Shown piece after piece: positions 48,201 to 60,525 of a stretch of 64,000 bases of DNA. The DNA lies in assembly GCA_000827265.1 (NCBI GenBank), contig KN834758.1, positions 186,001-250,000 on the forward strand. The letters are read 5' to 3'. This stretch comes from Collybiopsis luxurians FD-317 M1. Taxonomy: Eukaryota; Basidiomycota; Agaricomycetes; Agaricales; Omphalotaceae. The translations under genes were made by a program, and so were the position numbers. Position 1 is the first letter of the stretch. Every line of letters begins with the position of its first letter. The notes below the pieces were generated by a model. The model worked only from the letters and a program-made list of their open reading frames with translations, was not told the origin of the DNA and searched no databases.

Positions 48201-49134
48201 ATGGATGAGTCAGTGCACGCGATGCGTATCGCGGCGCTAAACACAGGGCGTTTATTTCACAACCTATCGAGTGTAATGCGTCCTGCTTCTGCTCTGCATT
48301 GTCAAAGACAGAGCCTACTACATAATCTGCGCCCAAAAAGGACGACTTCCAGCATCTGGCGTTATGTGTATTGGCTACCAACCTCATTCGTAGTCTCTTA
48401 CTATTTCTTCAATCTCAAAATCGTGTCTGGCCGTAGCATGCAGGTAATCAAACTCATGTCGAGAACGAAATGGCCCCATTGACCTTGCTCTCTAGCCTAC
48501 GTTGAATCCTGACTCTTCTCTTTGGCGGGACGTAGGACTTTTCGATCGCTATGCAATTCATACCAAGCTAAACTTCAGGAGAGGAGATATAGTTGCCCTC
48601 CGGTAGGCATTTTGTCTTGCCTTTTCGTCTGTATCGTTCAATGATTCTGAATCTTTATCGAGTTCTCCGGAAGATCCTAATCGGGTACTTGTGAAGAGGA
48701 TTATTGCTCTGCCCGGTGATCGTGTCAAAACTCTACCGCCGTATCCAGACCCGGAGATTGTTGTACCCCGGGGACAAGCTTGGATTGAAGGCGCGCAGCT
48801 ATATTCAAGCATTTGAACTCAAGTCTGATGTTGGATATCTAGGAGATGAACCTTTTCACAGTGATGACAGCAACCGGTTTGGCCCAGTGAGTAGTGCCTC
48901 ATAACCCCTTGTACGACTGCTTTCTCAGCTCAAAACTCACTGCAGGTGCCTTTGGCTCTTATTGATTCTCGCTTGGTCACTGTAATCTGGCCTCCATCTC
49001 GCTTCGGACACCTCTTTCGACCATCTCAAGTTGACAACGATATCTCAACCCCACAGAAGAAATCTGCTCACCGCATGGCTATGGCAGAGCTAGACAGACA
49101 ACGGTGGCGCAATAACCGAGTCACTACCAATTAA
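48201..49134 (+). CDS. IMP2: Mitochondrial inner membrane protease subunit 2
   Basis: The protein is about 230 residues. The N-terminus carries a hydrophobic helix (RYVYWLPTSFVVSYYFFNL). The catalytic Ser is in VSGRSMQPTLNPDSS, and the catalytic Lys in PNRVLVKRIIALPGDRVKTLPPY. The third block is [35 protein letters not shown], and IWPPSRFGHLF ends the fold. Imp2 is a type I signal peptidase that matures imported proteins at the intermembrane-space face. Two in-frame ATGs (48201, 48222) are possible starts. The start is only 55 bp from the RNR2 start on the other strand. Confidence 0.88.
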
Positions 49135-49434
49135 TATTCTTGATGAACAGAACAAAAAGTCACTTTGTCGACTGCCCATCGCGAGTCCAGTCGCTGCGTT
49201 TACGCAACTATCCGGCGAAGTGGCCGGTGCCCTTGTTGCGTTGATCACTTATAGTCTTTACTAAATCGTGATTTCTTGGTAAACGCAAAAATATCACGCA
49301 TAGCACCATAGTCTATCTGTAGGGACTGCTGGAGGCGCCGCTTCTTTGCCTTCAGGAACAAGATCTCGCCTCGACTTTTCTTTGTTTTGATGTTTAATTT
49401 ACACATGAACTACCAATTCACTAAAGGCCATCCA

Positions 49435-52028
49435 TTAGTCTTGCTTCTCTGCATCCTCAGCTTCTCTGGAGACATTTCTTGGCAATGCTGTGTCACTAGC
49501 TGACGCGGAGTCTGTCTGAAGTCCCAAAATACGTTCAGCTTCAGGTGAACCTGCAGGAGGAACGTCCTTTCGCAGCGACACGGCCACGGGAGAGACTTTT
49601 TCCAGGTAAGCGAGAGCAAACACAACATCCATGTCTTGCAAGAGAAATGATCAATAAGTACATTAGGGAGAAAGCGTTCAACTCTTACCTTCGAGCGAAC
49701 GATTTGCAGTCTCTGGGAAAAATAAGTAGACAATGGGCACTATGAATGCATTCAGGGCTGCAAAAACAATATATGTCCGCCAAGAAATATTTTCAAAGGA
49801 AGGCCCCGTGATCATAACAACTGGAATCGCCCTCGTTAACGATCCATAAACTTGTTTAGAGCAAAAATAGCTACCTAAAAAATTGAACGTCCAGTTACTC
49901 GCCTATAAAAGATTGTTCGTCATTGACTTGTGAGCATGGGCAAGTATCCAAGACTGACCGTAGATAAGGCATTGGCCGGTCCTCTCATTCGTAAACCGAC
50001 TATTTCTGCAGGCTGGTGTGATACGCGAATTAGGAATGGCCCGCAGCTTGGTTCATTCTAATCAACTCACATATAACCAAGTCATTCCTAACCATCCGAC
50101 CGCAAAAATCGAGTTGAAGACAAACAAAAGCACAGCGCTGACGATATCTGCTGCCGAGTTGTTGATACTTCCCAAGATTGCGAGGAGAACCATTGTGATG
50201 CATTGCCCAACGGCGCTCATTAACATGAGTCTCCGCCTTCCGACACGATCAATCAGAAAGATTGCAACCAGGGAAGCCAGGAAGTATTCAGTTCCATTGC
50301 ATGCGGCCAATATACGCGATTTGACGTCGTTAATGCCGAGTCGTTCAAACAGTATAGTGGCATAGTAAGTTATCAAGTTAATCTAATCATTGGTTCATTA
50401 GGAGATTACGGTGTTTGATTATCGAGCTTACCCCGGTTATCTGCCCGTCGAGCATATTTGAGCAATTTGCGAGAACACTACTTGGAAACAATTTGAACTC
50501 TTACCTGTTGGAAACACTGTATTACTACCCCCAAAGTAACCCGTCTAAAATTTTGGCTTCGTCCACCAGTGAACAGTTCACTCAGCGAGGCCTTTTCAGA
50601 GGAGCCCGGTTTGGAGCCCTCCAGAGCAACGGCTTCTTCTACAGCATGGAAGGTTGTTTGGACCCCGGGGTCGGTGTAAGGCTTGCCCTCTAACGCGGCT
50701 ATGACGGCCATCGCTTCGGCTCGACGGCCGGCCTTCGTCAGCCCTAAATACTGTCAATCATGGCTAGAAAAGTGGTGAGAACACGGCACGCACAACGAGG
50801 AGATTCCGGAAGCTACTAGAAATGAGAACCTCGGTAGACTCTTGGCATTTTGAAGACTCACCATTGGTAAAGCGAAGGTTACGATGGCGGCAAACAAAAT
50901 TTGAGCGGCGATGGGGAACCTCCATTGCGCGGAAGAACCAGAGGCCCAGAAACTGCAGATTTGTACTATTATTTCATTGGGAAATTGCAAGCCAGGAGGA
51001 TAGAACGTACAGTGCAAAATCGATCCACTGGTCAAGATGTTGTTATGACCATTAACCCAATCGGCGGAGAAAGATACTCACATATCTGCCAGCAGACAGA
51101 TTGAGGACACTACATGTTCGAAGAGAAAAACACCACTCACGAGATCATGATACCCAACGTAATCAAACTTCCTTCTATCATTATAAGGCTACCGCGTTGG
51201 TGAGCCGGTGAACATCTGGACCATATGAATATGTTCCTTGCAGTCACCAGAGCCTCAAAAAAGTTACTTACTCAGCGTGGTAGGCAGGTACGGTAGACGT
51301 CTGGAATGTAAATTTAGCGAGTTTTTGCAGACCAGGCGAATAAACACCTACGTTCAGTCCATTACCAATACCCGTTATTATACGAGCAACGATCATCTGT
51401 GCATAGCTGAAAGATGTAGTCTGGAGTATGGCACCAATGACCATAATAGAACATCCTGAACAAGAGGCATAAGGGTATGTACTTGGGGATATTATTCCAT
51501 TGCAGCGTACCCAATGCAATTGTACGCTTTCGTCCAAATCTGTCTCCAACGAACAAAGTGAGCAAAGCACCTGCAAGGCATCCAACTTCCTGATAGAGAT
51601 ATGGTATTAAATTGAAGTCGTCAATTAGCATAAACAGGCGAACATAGATAGCAACTAAAAAGCTTTGCAATGTAGCATGATTGGGATGCTGACTATCGAC
51701 CTTGACTTGGGGGAAGACTTTTTCGAACTGGAAGCCACAGTGAGTAATCAGCGATTATTTTGTAGTTGATGTGTACCTGATCCGCAGTAAGCAAAGCGGA
51801 CATTACACCCTGATCATAACTTGAGAGAGAGTAAATGAGCAAGATTTAGGAAGGAGGATCCTGAATGACCGACCCAAAGAGAATGAAGCCAGTCCCGGCT
51901 ACGAAAGATAAAGCAGCGGTGAGTTTTCGGCCGCGCAACTTGATGTGATCTGATGCAGCCTCGACTTGCTCTGCAAAGGTCGGGCCAGTATCGGGACCAT
52001 TTTCGTTGACCTGTTTTTCGTTGGACAT
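49435..52028 (-). CDS. MFS sugar transporter
   Basis: Ten or more exons give about 540 residues with 12 predicted helices. It starts MSNEKQVNENGPDTG and continues KLTAALSFVAGTGFILFGYDQGVMSALLT. Sugar-porter motifs are GDRFGRKRTI, RIITGIGNGLN, PAYHAECSPAHQRG, PESPRFLV, QQINLITYYATILFE, DRVGRRRLML and PETANRSLEDMD. It imports a hexose or related sugar across the plasma membrane; the substrate cannot be set from the sequence. The C-terminal tail is about 60 residues, polar. It is head-to-head with the helicase gene, 222 bp apart. Confidence 0.9.
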
Positions 52029-52250
52029 GAAGCTGATGGAGAGAAAGAAGCAAGGAGTTGAAAGATTCTAATATATAGTACTCCACGTTCTCTGTTAAGG
52101 TCCGCCGAACGGAGCAAAAGGTAAACACATCTTCCTACATATTATTTTGCGGGAGAAGGAGAAGGAGAAGCGAGTTCAGATGACCGGGAAGACGACGGAA
52201 ATACCCTTCGGCTCCGGTCCGATTTCCGGAGTAGCTCTCTTTCTTCACTA

Positions 52251-55200
52251 ATGAGTCTATCAACCCATTTCGATTTCTTACTGGGTTCTTCAAAAGATCA
52301 TCCTGCAGATCATAGGTCTTCAATCGATCCTTGGTCTTCACTCTCCAATTCTAGGATCAACCCCTTTCCAACTCCAGATCCCCCACATCTAGACGACCTT
52401 GACGGTGAACCAGACACATCATGGCCATCCGTGATCGATGTCTATGAGCACTCAAATACTCCCAATAGTCTTTCCAAATTACTTCAGTGAGTTCAGACCT
52501 TATCCACGCCAATCTTTCATCCGAGAGACAACTGTCCCAGAAAGCCAGACGTTGAACATCTCCTGGGCTCTCTTCGATCAATTCTCTCCTCGACCCGACA
52601 TGACGACGACATTTCCGGAGAACTTGCAGAGCTGATTGGGTTTGAAGAAATAGAACTCGTCATGGAGATTATCAAGGATCGAAAATCTCTGGTACAGGAG
52701 GTAAGCTGTCGCCAATTTTTCTGCGACTTCTCATTGACGCGCTTCTGAAGCTGTCTACGCGTAAAGATATATCAAGGTCCGATACAGAAACATCCAATGG
52801 CTCAGCAGGAACTAGCTTCGATCCTAAACAGGCCCAAGTGCGCATGCAAAGACAACTCGAGGAGAACGCTGCAAGACCACTGTATACAAATGTCGCGGTA
52901 CGTCGTCTCAATTCGGGAAAGATCTTCTTTCTGCTTAATTGATATCTGACAGGGGCCCGAAGTTGAAGCCCTTCCTCATGTCTACACATCCTCTTCAATC
53001 TCGCAAGGCAATGTTCTCTCTCATCTGGGCACTAGGTACATGCTTCCGATAGGAACGCAAAGAAAAATGAACGAGGTGAATATAAAAGAACAAGTCGACA
53101 TCATCATTTTCCGCTGAAATTCTCCGATGTACCAATGTAGGAATATGAAGAAGTCATAGTGCCCCCAGCACGCCCTATTCCTCCTAAACAGACCGAAAGG
53201 CTGGTTCCAGTGTCAGAGTTGGACGAACTGGCCAGAGGGTGCTTTCCTGGATACAAGGCTTTGAATAGAATTCAATCCATAGTATATGAAACTGCGTATG
53301 GAACAAACGAGAACATGCTTGTCTGCGGTACGAAGTATCTTTCGAACCGGTTTCCACAACTGCTAATCATACTTCCTAGCTCCTACCGGTGCTGTAGGTT
53401 CTTCTCCAAAATAACTATTCATTGAAAGCTTACTTTTGACCAGGGTAAAACAGATGTAGCTATGTTGTCAATTTTGCGCGTACTTGACCAACATCGTACC
53501 CCGTCTTCAATCCCAGGAAATATTGCTGGCACGATCAATCGAGACTCGTTCAAAATCATATACGTGTAAGGGATCAGAATGTCTGCAAAAACATTAACAA
53601 AGCTCACATGGCCACAGTGCGCCGATGAAAGCCCTTGCTTCAGAAGTTGTACGCAAATTCCAGAAACGGTTGAAATGGCTCTCGATCCAAGTCCGGGAGC
53701 TTACTGGTAAGACTGCTCCCAAAAACTCGAGAACAGTTTGTATAATGGGATGCACGCTAGGTGATATGCAAATGACAAAAGCCGAAATTGCCCAAACTCA
53801 AATTATCGTCACAACGCCAGAAAAATGGGACGTGGTCACTCGAAAACCCACAGGAGAGGGTGAGCTTGCATCGGTCAGCCATTTTCACGTCTATGGAATA
53901 TCAGACTCATCGTCGAAGCAGAGTCTGAAATTGCTCATCATAGACGAGGTTCATCTCTTAAACGAGGAACGAGGGGCCGTGCTTGAAACCATTGTAGCTA
54001 GAACGTTGCGCCAAGTAAGTGTTAGTTCACTCTAACTTTCAACATACCCTCAGAAGAGATTGTTCCTAGGTTGAGTCGACCCAATCGCTCATCAGAATCC
54101 TCGGACTGAGTGCCACTCTCCCCAACTACGTCGATGTCGCTGATTTTCTAAGGTTCCTACCACACTGTAATATCCTGATCGAAAAGCCAACTATTTGTTT
54201 CCCAGTGTCTCAAGACAAAAAGGTCTCTTCTATTTCGACTCCTCCTTCCGACCTGTCCCCCTGGAACAGCATTTTCTGGGAATCAAAGGCAAACCTGGCA
54301 GCGCTCAGGGGAAGAAAAACCTCGACCAAGTTACCTTTGAGAAAGTGTCGGAGCTGGTCGAGCAAGGGCATCAAGTGATGGTCTTTGTCCACAGCCGAAA
54401 AGATACTGTTAAATCTTCATTCGCCATTCAAGAAGCTGCTCTTTTGGAGGGTTCCATTGACAACTTTAGCTGCGAAGATCACCCGCAATGGCCGCTTTTT
54501 CGTCGTGAACTCAGCCAATCGAGAAACAAAGAAATGAAGCAACTTTTTGAACGGGGATTTGGGATTCATCATGCCGGTATGCTGCGTTCAGACCGAAACA
54601 TGATGGAGAGGATGTTCGAAGCTCGAGCTATCAAGGTGCTCCGCTTCCGCATATATCTGTGTGATTCTCACTCAAATGCGACCCGTTTGTACAGGTCTTA
54701 TGCTGTACTGCTACACTTGCCTGGGGAGTGAACTTGCCAGCTCATGCCGGTAAATCAATGCTTTGTCACTCCGAAATCTGCATGCCTTAATCACTCGTTC
54801 TAGTTGTTATCAAAGGCACTCAGGTGTATGACAGCTCCAAGGGCAAATTTACTGACCTTTCCGTCTTGGACGTACTTCAAGTGTTCGGTCGAGCCGGTCG
54901 CCCTGGCTTGGAAACCAGCGGAGAAGGCTATATTTGCACTTCAGATGACAAGCTTACACATTACCTCGAGGCCGTCACCGCACAGGTGTATCTTCTTGAC
55001 TTGTGTCTTATTATATTTCATCTAACTATTCGAGTAGAATCCCATTGAATCTCAGTGAGTCGCTGCTTTATCGCTCAGATCTCCAGAACTGAGCCATTCA
55101 ACAGGTTCAATAAAGGCATTATCGACGCTTTGAATGCAGAGATAGCTCTAGGAACAGTCACCAACACCAACGACGCAGTACAATGGCTGGGATACACCTA

Positions 55201-58038
55201 TATTTTTGTTCGAATGCGCAAAAACCCGTTCCTTTATGGTTTGTACAAAGTATTTCTCAGTCGTTCTTTGTTAATCTTGAATATCCCAGGTATCGACCGA
55301 AACGCAATTCTGGACGATCCTCAGCTAGGAAGCAAACGGAATGAACTCGCAACTCAGGCTGCTCAAAAGCTCGCTGAAGCCCGTATGATTGAATTCGACA
55401 GACAAACCGGCTCATATAGAATCACAGATCTCGGCCGTATCGCAGCAAGATATTATATCAAATACCAATCAATTGAAACCTTCAACGAGCACTTCCGACC
55501 CAAGATGTCAGAAGCAGACGTGCTGAGAATGCTAAGCAAGAGTACTGAGGTATCATTGTCGACGCTGTCATTTTCGACTGGCTTTCTGACATCCTGCAAT
55601 CCCAGTTTGAGCAAATCCAAATGAGGGAAAACGAGGAAGCGGAACTGAAAACTTTCTTGGAACAAATACCTTGTGACGTTCAGGTAATTCTTATTGGTCC
55701 ATTCCGTAACGTTGATGGTAATCCACGTTTCAAGGGCGGAACCGAGTCAAGCGAAGGGAAAGTGAACATCCTGCTGCAAGCATTTATCTCGAGGCATCCA
55801 ATCGAGGATTTCGCATTGGTGTCGGATTCAATGTATGTTGCCCAGAACGGGGGTCGTATCATACGTGCGCTGCTGGAAATTGCCCTCAGCCGGAAATGGG
55901 CAAGTGTATCCGCTGTCTTGATGGGTATGAGCAAAGCTATCGAGAAGAGGCTCTGGCCGTTCGACCAGCCATTGAAGCAATTTGAACTCAAGCAGGACGT
56001 TATCTACAATCTAGAGACTTGGGCAGATCACTATACTCCGGCGGAACTTGCTTCAATGAGCGACGAAGAGCTCGGACAGTTGATTCATCTCAATGTGATT
56101 CAAGGGAGAGCCCTGTTGAATGCCGCGAAACAATTCCCGACTGTCAAGATTCAGAGTGACCTTCGGCCGCTCGGCTCCGACGTCCTAAAGGTGGTCGTGC
56201 ATGTCAATCGAGCTTTTGTATGGAACAACAAATTTCATGGGAGCTCTGAACCGTTCTGGCTCTGGATTGAGGATCATGAAGGGGTGAATATTCTCCAAAT
56301 GACGCATTTGGTTCTCCGTCCCAGTACAGAGGCTCTACAGGTTGACTTTGTAATTCCAATTGCCCACGGACAAACCCCTCCTTTCATTACCATTCGCTGT
56401 GTGTCAGATAGATGGATGGGAGCTGAGAGCGAAGTTCAGGTTCCTCTGGATCAGCTCATCATGCCTACTTTTTCTCAGAACATCACTCCTCTATTAGATC
56501 TTCCTCTCCTTACTCTTTCCTCCCTGAGAAGGTCGGAGATCGAAGCGATGTTTTCGACGCGGTTGCACAACTTCAATTCTCTGCAAACCCAAGTTTTATG
56601 GAGTCTGGCGAATACGAAATCGCACTCTCTCTTCTGTGCTCCTGCGGGTAGCGGCAAGTCAATTATGGCGAATATTGTGATATGGTACGTGCATCGTCTC
56701 GTGCTTCGATGTGTTTTTCACCTCCTATTCTGAAGGATGACAGCCGTGCAATCAAAATCATCCTGGATCCTGGTGGTCGCACCCCGTAAGAGCACAGCAG
56801 CAGAGATATTTTCTGAACTTCGTTTTGCACAAGGATCTGGCGTCACTCTAGAGCTGGCTCACGACGGAAAAAATCTTTTCCAGCGGCCCACCAAGAGAAC
56901 TATTCGAGTAGTCTCGGCTTATCACCTATGCAGAGCAATGTCACTTCGGTCTCCCGGAGATACTATAACGGCGCTCGATCTGGTCGTCTGCGAGAACCTT
57001 CATGAGCTGGACAGTGATTATGAACTGAGTGTTTCGCTACTGCGCCACGCCACACAGACGTCTCCTACCCGATACTTGGGATTATCCAGTTCGCTTACCG
57101 ATGCTTCAGATCTTGCTGCCTGGTTGAATGTGGATAAATATGCTTTCCACAGCTTCCGTCCTGCCGATCGCAGCCAATCTTTAATTACTTCCATACAAGC
57201 ATTCACCATTCCGCATTCTGGCTCGTTATTCAAAGCCATGGCGAAACCTACGCATTCAGCTATTCGACAGGTTGTGCTTGAAGAGTCTGCGATTGTGTTT
57301 GTATCTTCAAGAAACCAGTGTCGGGCGACCGCATTGGACCTTCTCACCCAGTGTGCTTTGGAAGACCACTCTGACCGCGGGTATCTCCAACCCGGCGTTG
57401 ACGAGTATATTCAAGAAGATTATATGACGCGGCTCCAAGATCAGTCTCTCGCCGATTTCCTCTCGAAGGGCGTCGGTTTCTTCCACGACGGTCTGAAGAG
57501 ACACGATCGAAGCCTTATGTTGCAGCTGTACGCTGAAGGGATCGTGCGTGTGTTGATTGTGCCGTGGGACGTATGCTGGTCCTTGCCTGTCCGTGCTGCC
57601 GCTGTCATTGTAATGGGGACACAATATGCGCAATATGCGGCGGAAGGACAAGAACGTCAGGTGCGGGAGTATGGCCTAACGGAGCTCGTGCGGATGCAAA
57701 GTCGGGCTGTCAGGCATTCAGGCTCAGGGCATTTTCACCTGTTCTGTCAAGCGGAAGCCAAAGACACGTACGCCCGCTTTTTGATGAACGGTCTACCATT
57801 AGAGTCCAAGCTTCTGGATACGGATGTTCTGATGGAATTCCTTCGGACAGAGCGCAAGCGGGGGAGCTTGAAAAAGAAGCAGGATGTGATGGATATACTG
57901 TCTTTCACCTTCCTCGCAAATCGCGTCGGTACAAACCCGGCGTACTATGACTGCCTTTCCCGTTCACGAAACGAAAACTTGTCACGAATTGTAGGTCAGC
58001 TCTGGGAACACTCTGCTGCAGACACAGAACCCAGTTGA
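52251..58038 (+). CDS. SLH1: Ski2-like DExH-box RNA helicase, Slh1/ASCC3 type, shortened C-terminus
   Basis: About 15 exons encode roughly 1650 residues. The order is an N-terminal region (about 330 residues), helicase cassette 1, Sec63 domain 1, then helicase cassette 2. Cassette 1 is complete: APTGAGKT (Walker A), DEVH ([14 protein letters not shown]), [14 protein letters not shown], and [10 protein letters not shown]. Sec63 domain 1 is seen as [33 protein letters not shown] and [14 protein letters not shown]. Cassette 2 has APAGSGKS but lacks key residues (ENLH for DEIH, SSS for SAT, RAVRHS for RAGRP). The frame stops 56 bp before the next gene, so the second Sec63 domain is absent. Slh1 is the RQT helicase that splits collided ribosomes. 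Walker A is split by a 14-nt exon (53380-53393). Confidence 0.88.
53380..53393 (+). other. Coding microexon of 14 nt at the helicase Walker A motif
   Basis: ctcctaccggtgct sits between acceptor ttcctag and donor gtaggt. It encodes the APTGA of the ATP-binding P loop (LVC-APTGA-GKTDVAM). Skipping it would abolish the ATPase and shift the frame. Confidence 0.85.
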
Positions 58039-58093
58039 AAGTATTCCCTATCTATTTCTATATACATGGAAGGTATATGGGATGTACGCTAGT

Positions 58094-59850
58094 TTAGACG
58101 ATGTACTGTTTGAGCTTTTCGAAGCGCTCGGCGGCACGCTTGAGGGTATCAACGTCCTTACAAAACGCAAAGCGACCATAGACCTCGCCAATGTTGGCAT
58201 GTTCTATGCAGTAAAACTGGGTATGAAGATTGAGAAGCTGTATTCGGACGAACTGAGGAATGCCTACCTCGCTGACGGGGATGGATGAAACACCGACCTC
58301 CATAGCAATAAACCAGCAAGCCCTAATACGACCAATTAGAGAGGGAGTTCAGGTCCGAGGAAAAGCGCTCGTACCTAAAGTCGCGTCCTCTCCCATGTAT
58401 GCTCTTAGGGAAAGGATAGTCATCAGGGAATTGTACACGAGATATGTCCTAAAGACGACCGTGTTTAGGCGGGATATAGAAACTGGGGGAGGCTGCGACT
58501 GACCAAAAGAATGAAATAGCTTCCCTCAGGGTATGTGTAGGGAAGTCCCAGAGAATCAAAGCAATCCGTCAAGACCTTGCGTCTCTCGTCATATTCGGCC
58601 AACTGAGTTTCGAAGAATTTGCGCTCCCGGGCTTGTTCGAGTCCGACTGCAGCGGCTTCTTGCAAAGGCGAGTTGGTACAAAAGACAATACGTGTCGTGG
58701 CGGCAAGAGTTGGCCTGATGATGGATTCAGGTCCGATCAGCCAGCCAACTCTCCAACCAGTGGCAGCGAAGCTTTCTAAATGTGAGGGTTAAGAGGTATC
58801 AATGAACGATCTAGGGTTGACGCGCACTGCCTGCAGATCCAACTGTTACTGTGCGGTCCCACATTCCTGGCAAATTTGCGATTCGGACGTGTTCTCTATC
58901 AAATACAAGACGGTCGTACTAAGTTGCAGATTATTAGTGATAACTCAATGAACAGTCAAAATATACGTACCACTTCATCTGCCATGACCAAAAGATCGTG
59001 CTCCTCGGCTAAAGCAGCAATCATTTCTAGCTCCGCTCTGGTAAAGACTTTGCCTACGGGGTTATGGGGAGTGTTCACAATGATCATTTTTGTGCGTGGC
59101 GTAATGGCAGCTCTAAAGATACATTTGTTAGGATATGACAGAACCCAATGTGTACAGTAATACCTCAGTTCTGAAGCGTCAATTTTCCAGTCATCGCTTG
59201 AGAACTTGCCAGTGGCATTGACTGGGGGGTGGAGAGGAACATAGATGGGTTTACCACCATTGAAGGTGACGCTGGGAAGATACTGATCGAAAAATGGCTC
59301 AAACATAATGACCTCGTCATCTTGCTCCAGAAAGGCCGTAAATACAGCGTATTGTCCTGAGATGGATTAAGAAGATTTCCTCAACCGAGAAGTATAAGCT
59401 GCACCTTCATTGGCGCCACTTGTGATCAGAATCTCCTTCTCGACATCCAGATCGCGGTTGAGTTCGGGAGCGTAAAATTTCTTGATTGCTTCCCGGAGAC
59501 GCATACGGCCTTTTGGATGTGAATAATGGTTGCAAGCTACTGTACTCAAAGCCTCTCCCGCGGCTTCCCTGACCCATAATGGGGGAGAAAAGTTCATGTA
59601 CCCTTGACCGAGGTTGATACAATCAGCAGGAAGATTAGCAACACTGAGAACGGGAAAATTCATAGGATGCACAAGCCAAGATTTGATAAAATCCGTACTT
59701 GAAGATAGACCAGACATCTTCAGCCAGAGCACGTCCAGTCTCAAGACGTGAAGAGAATTGCAAAGCACGAGAACGATCTGTTGTCATGAATCTAGGTTGG
59801 AATGGTTTGACTTTAAAGAAGAGACGGTGAAGGTGCGATTTTATCAGCAT
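58094..59850 (-). CDS. Kynurenine--oxoglutarate / glutamine-type aminotransferase
   Basis: The PLP aminotransferase has about 460 residues. Motifs are NLGQGYMNFSPPLWV, HYSHPKGRMRLREAI, ITSGANEGQYAVFTAFLE, FEPFFDQYLPSVTFNGG, NTPHNPVGKVFTRAELE, VMADEVYD, the PLP Lys in TVTVGSAGKSFAATGWRVGWL and NSPLQEAAAVGLEQA. The protein ends RFAFCKDVDTLKRAAERFEKLKQYIV. Order and wording match the kynurenine aminotransferase/cysteine-conjugate beta-lyase group (Bna3, KAT). Two in-frame ATGs exist: 59850 adds MLIKSHLHRLFFKVKPFQPRF, basic and hydrophobic like a mitochondrial presequence, and 59787 starts MTTDRS, suggesting dual localisation. An intron near the 3' end (58217-58267) is 51 nt and open. A Lys-rich substrate loop is not unusual. 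Confidence 0.87.
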
Positions 59851-60525
59851 TTACCCGAGTCATGTTCTTTTTCTATTCAATCCATCGTGACACGAAGGCG
59901 AGATCATTCCGGAATTTTGATGCAGGACCTCTACCTTCCTGATCATTTCGGCGGTTAGGATAAGTAGGAACCATGCGCTCAAAAGCCTAAAATCAATGAG
60001 TTTTTCATTCCACCGATTGCGGTAAGAAGAAAAGCTCTATCGCAACTGGCTTGACATCAACAGCGACGACATCTATCCACATAGATATTCTGCATCAGTC
60101 CCCTGTCTAGTGGATCACATCAGCTCTGTCCTTTCTTCTTTGTACAAGGCTTTCAAGTGGCGTGAAATCCGCCCACGGATAAGTACAATGCAGCTGCATT
60201 ATTTGTATGGTCTGAAAATATATCTGACCCAGTGTCGGCTCTCTCTTTTTGCTCTCTGCACGGGTAGATCATCCCAAGGACGCGCTCGAGCTGTTCACAT
60301 TTGACGATATAAGCAAACCTCACTAAGATCCAAATAACATGAAGATCCCTCACAGGGCTGTCATTGACAGGCTGTCAAGTCAATTCGTAGTTTTAGAAAC
60401 GCGCTAAGGCATGAGGCGCTCCTCAAAAGCTTCAAGCCATGACCCAAGTTTTTCTTGGTATCACTCCAACTCGTGCTTGGCCTCATTGCACAAAACATAC
60501 AGGCATCCTCAAGCTCTAGTTTATC
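59851..60525. promoter_or_regulatory. Divergent region between the aminotransferase and DUF6534 genes
   Basis: This 675 bp stretch separates two head-to-head start codons. It holds only short frames and no recognised RNA gene or repeat. Promoter function is inferred from position. Confidence 0.35.
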
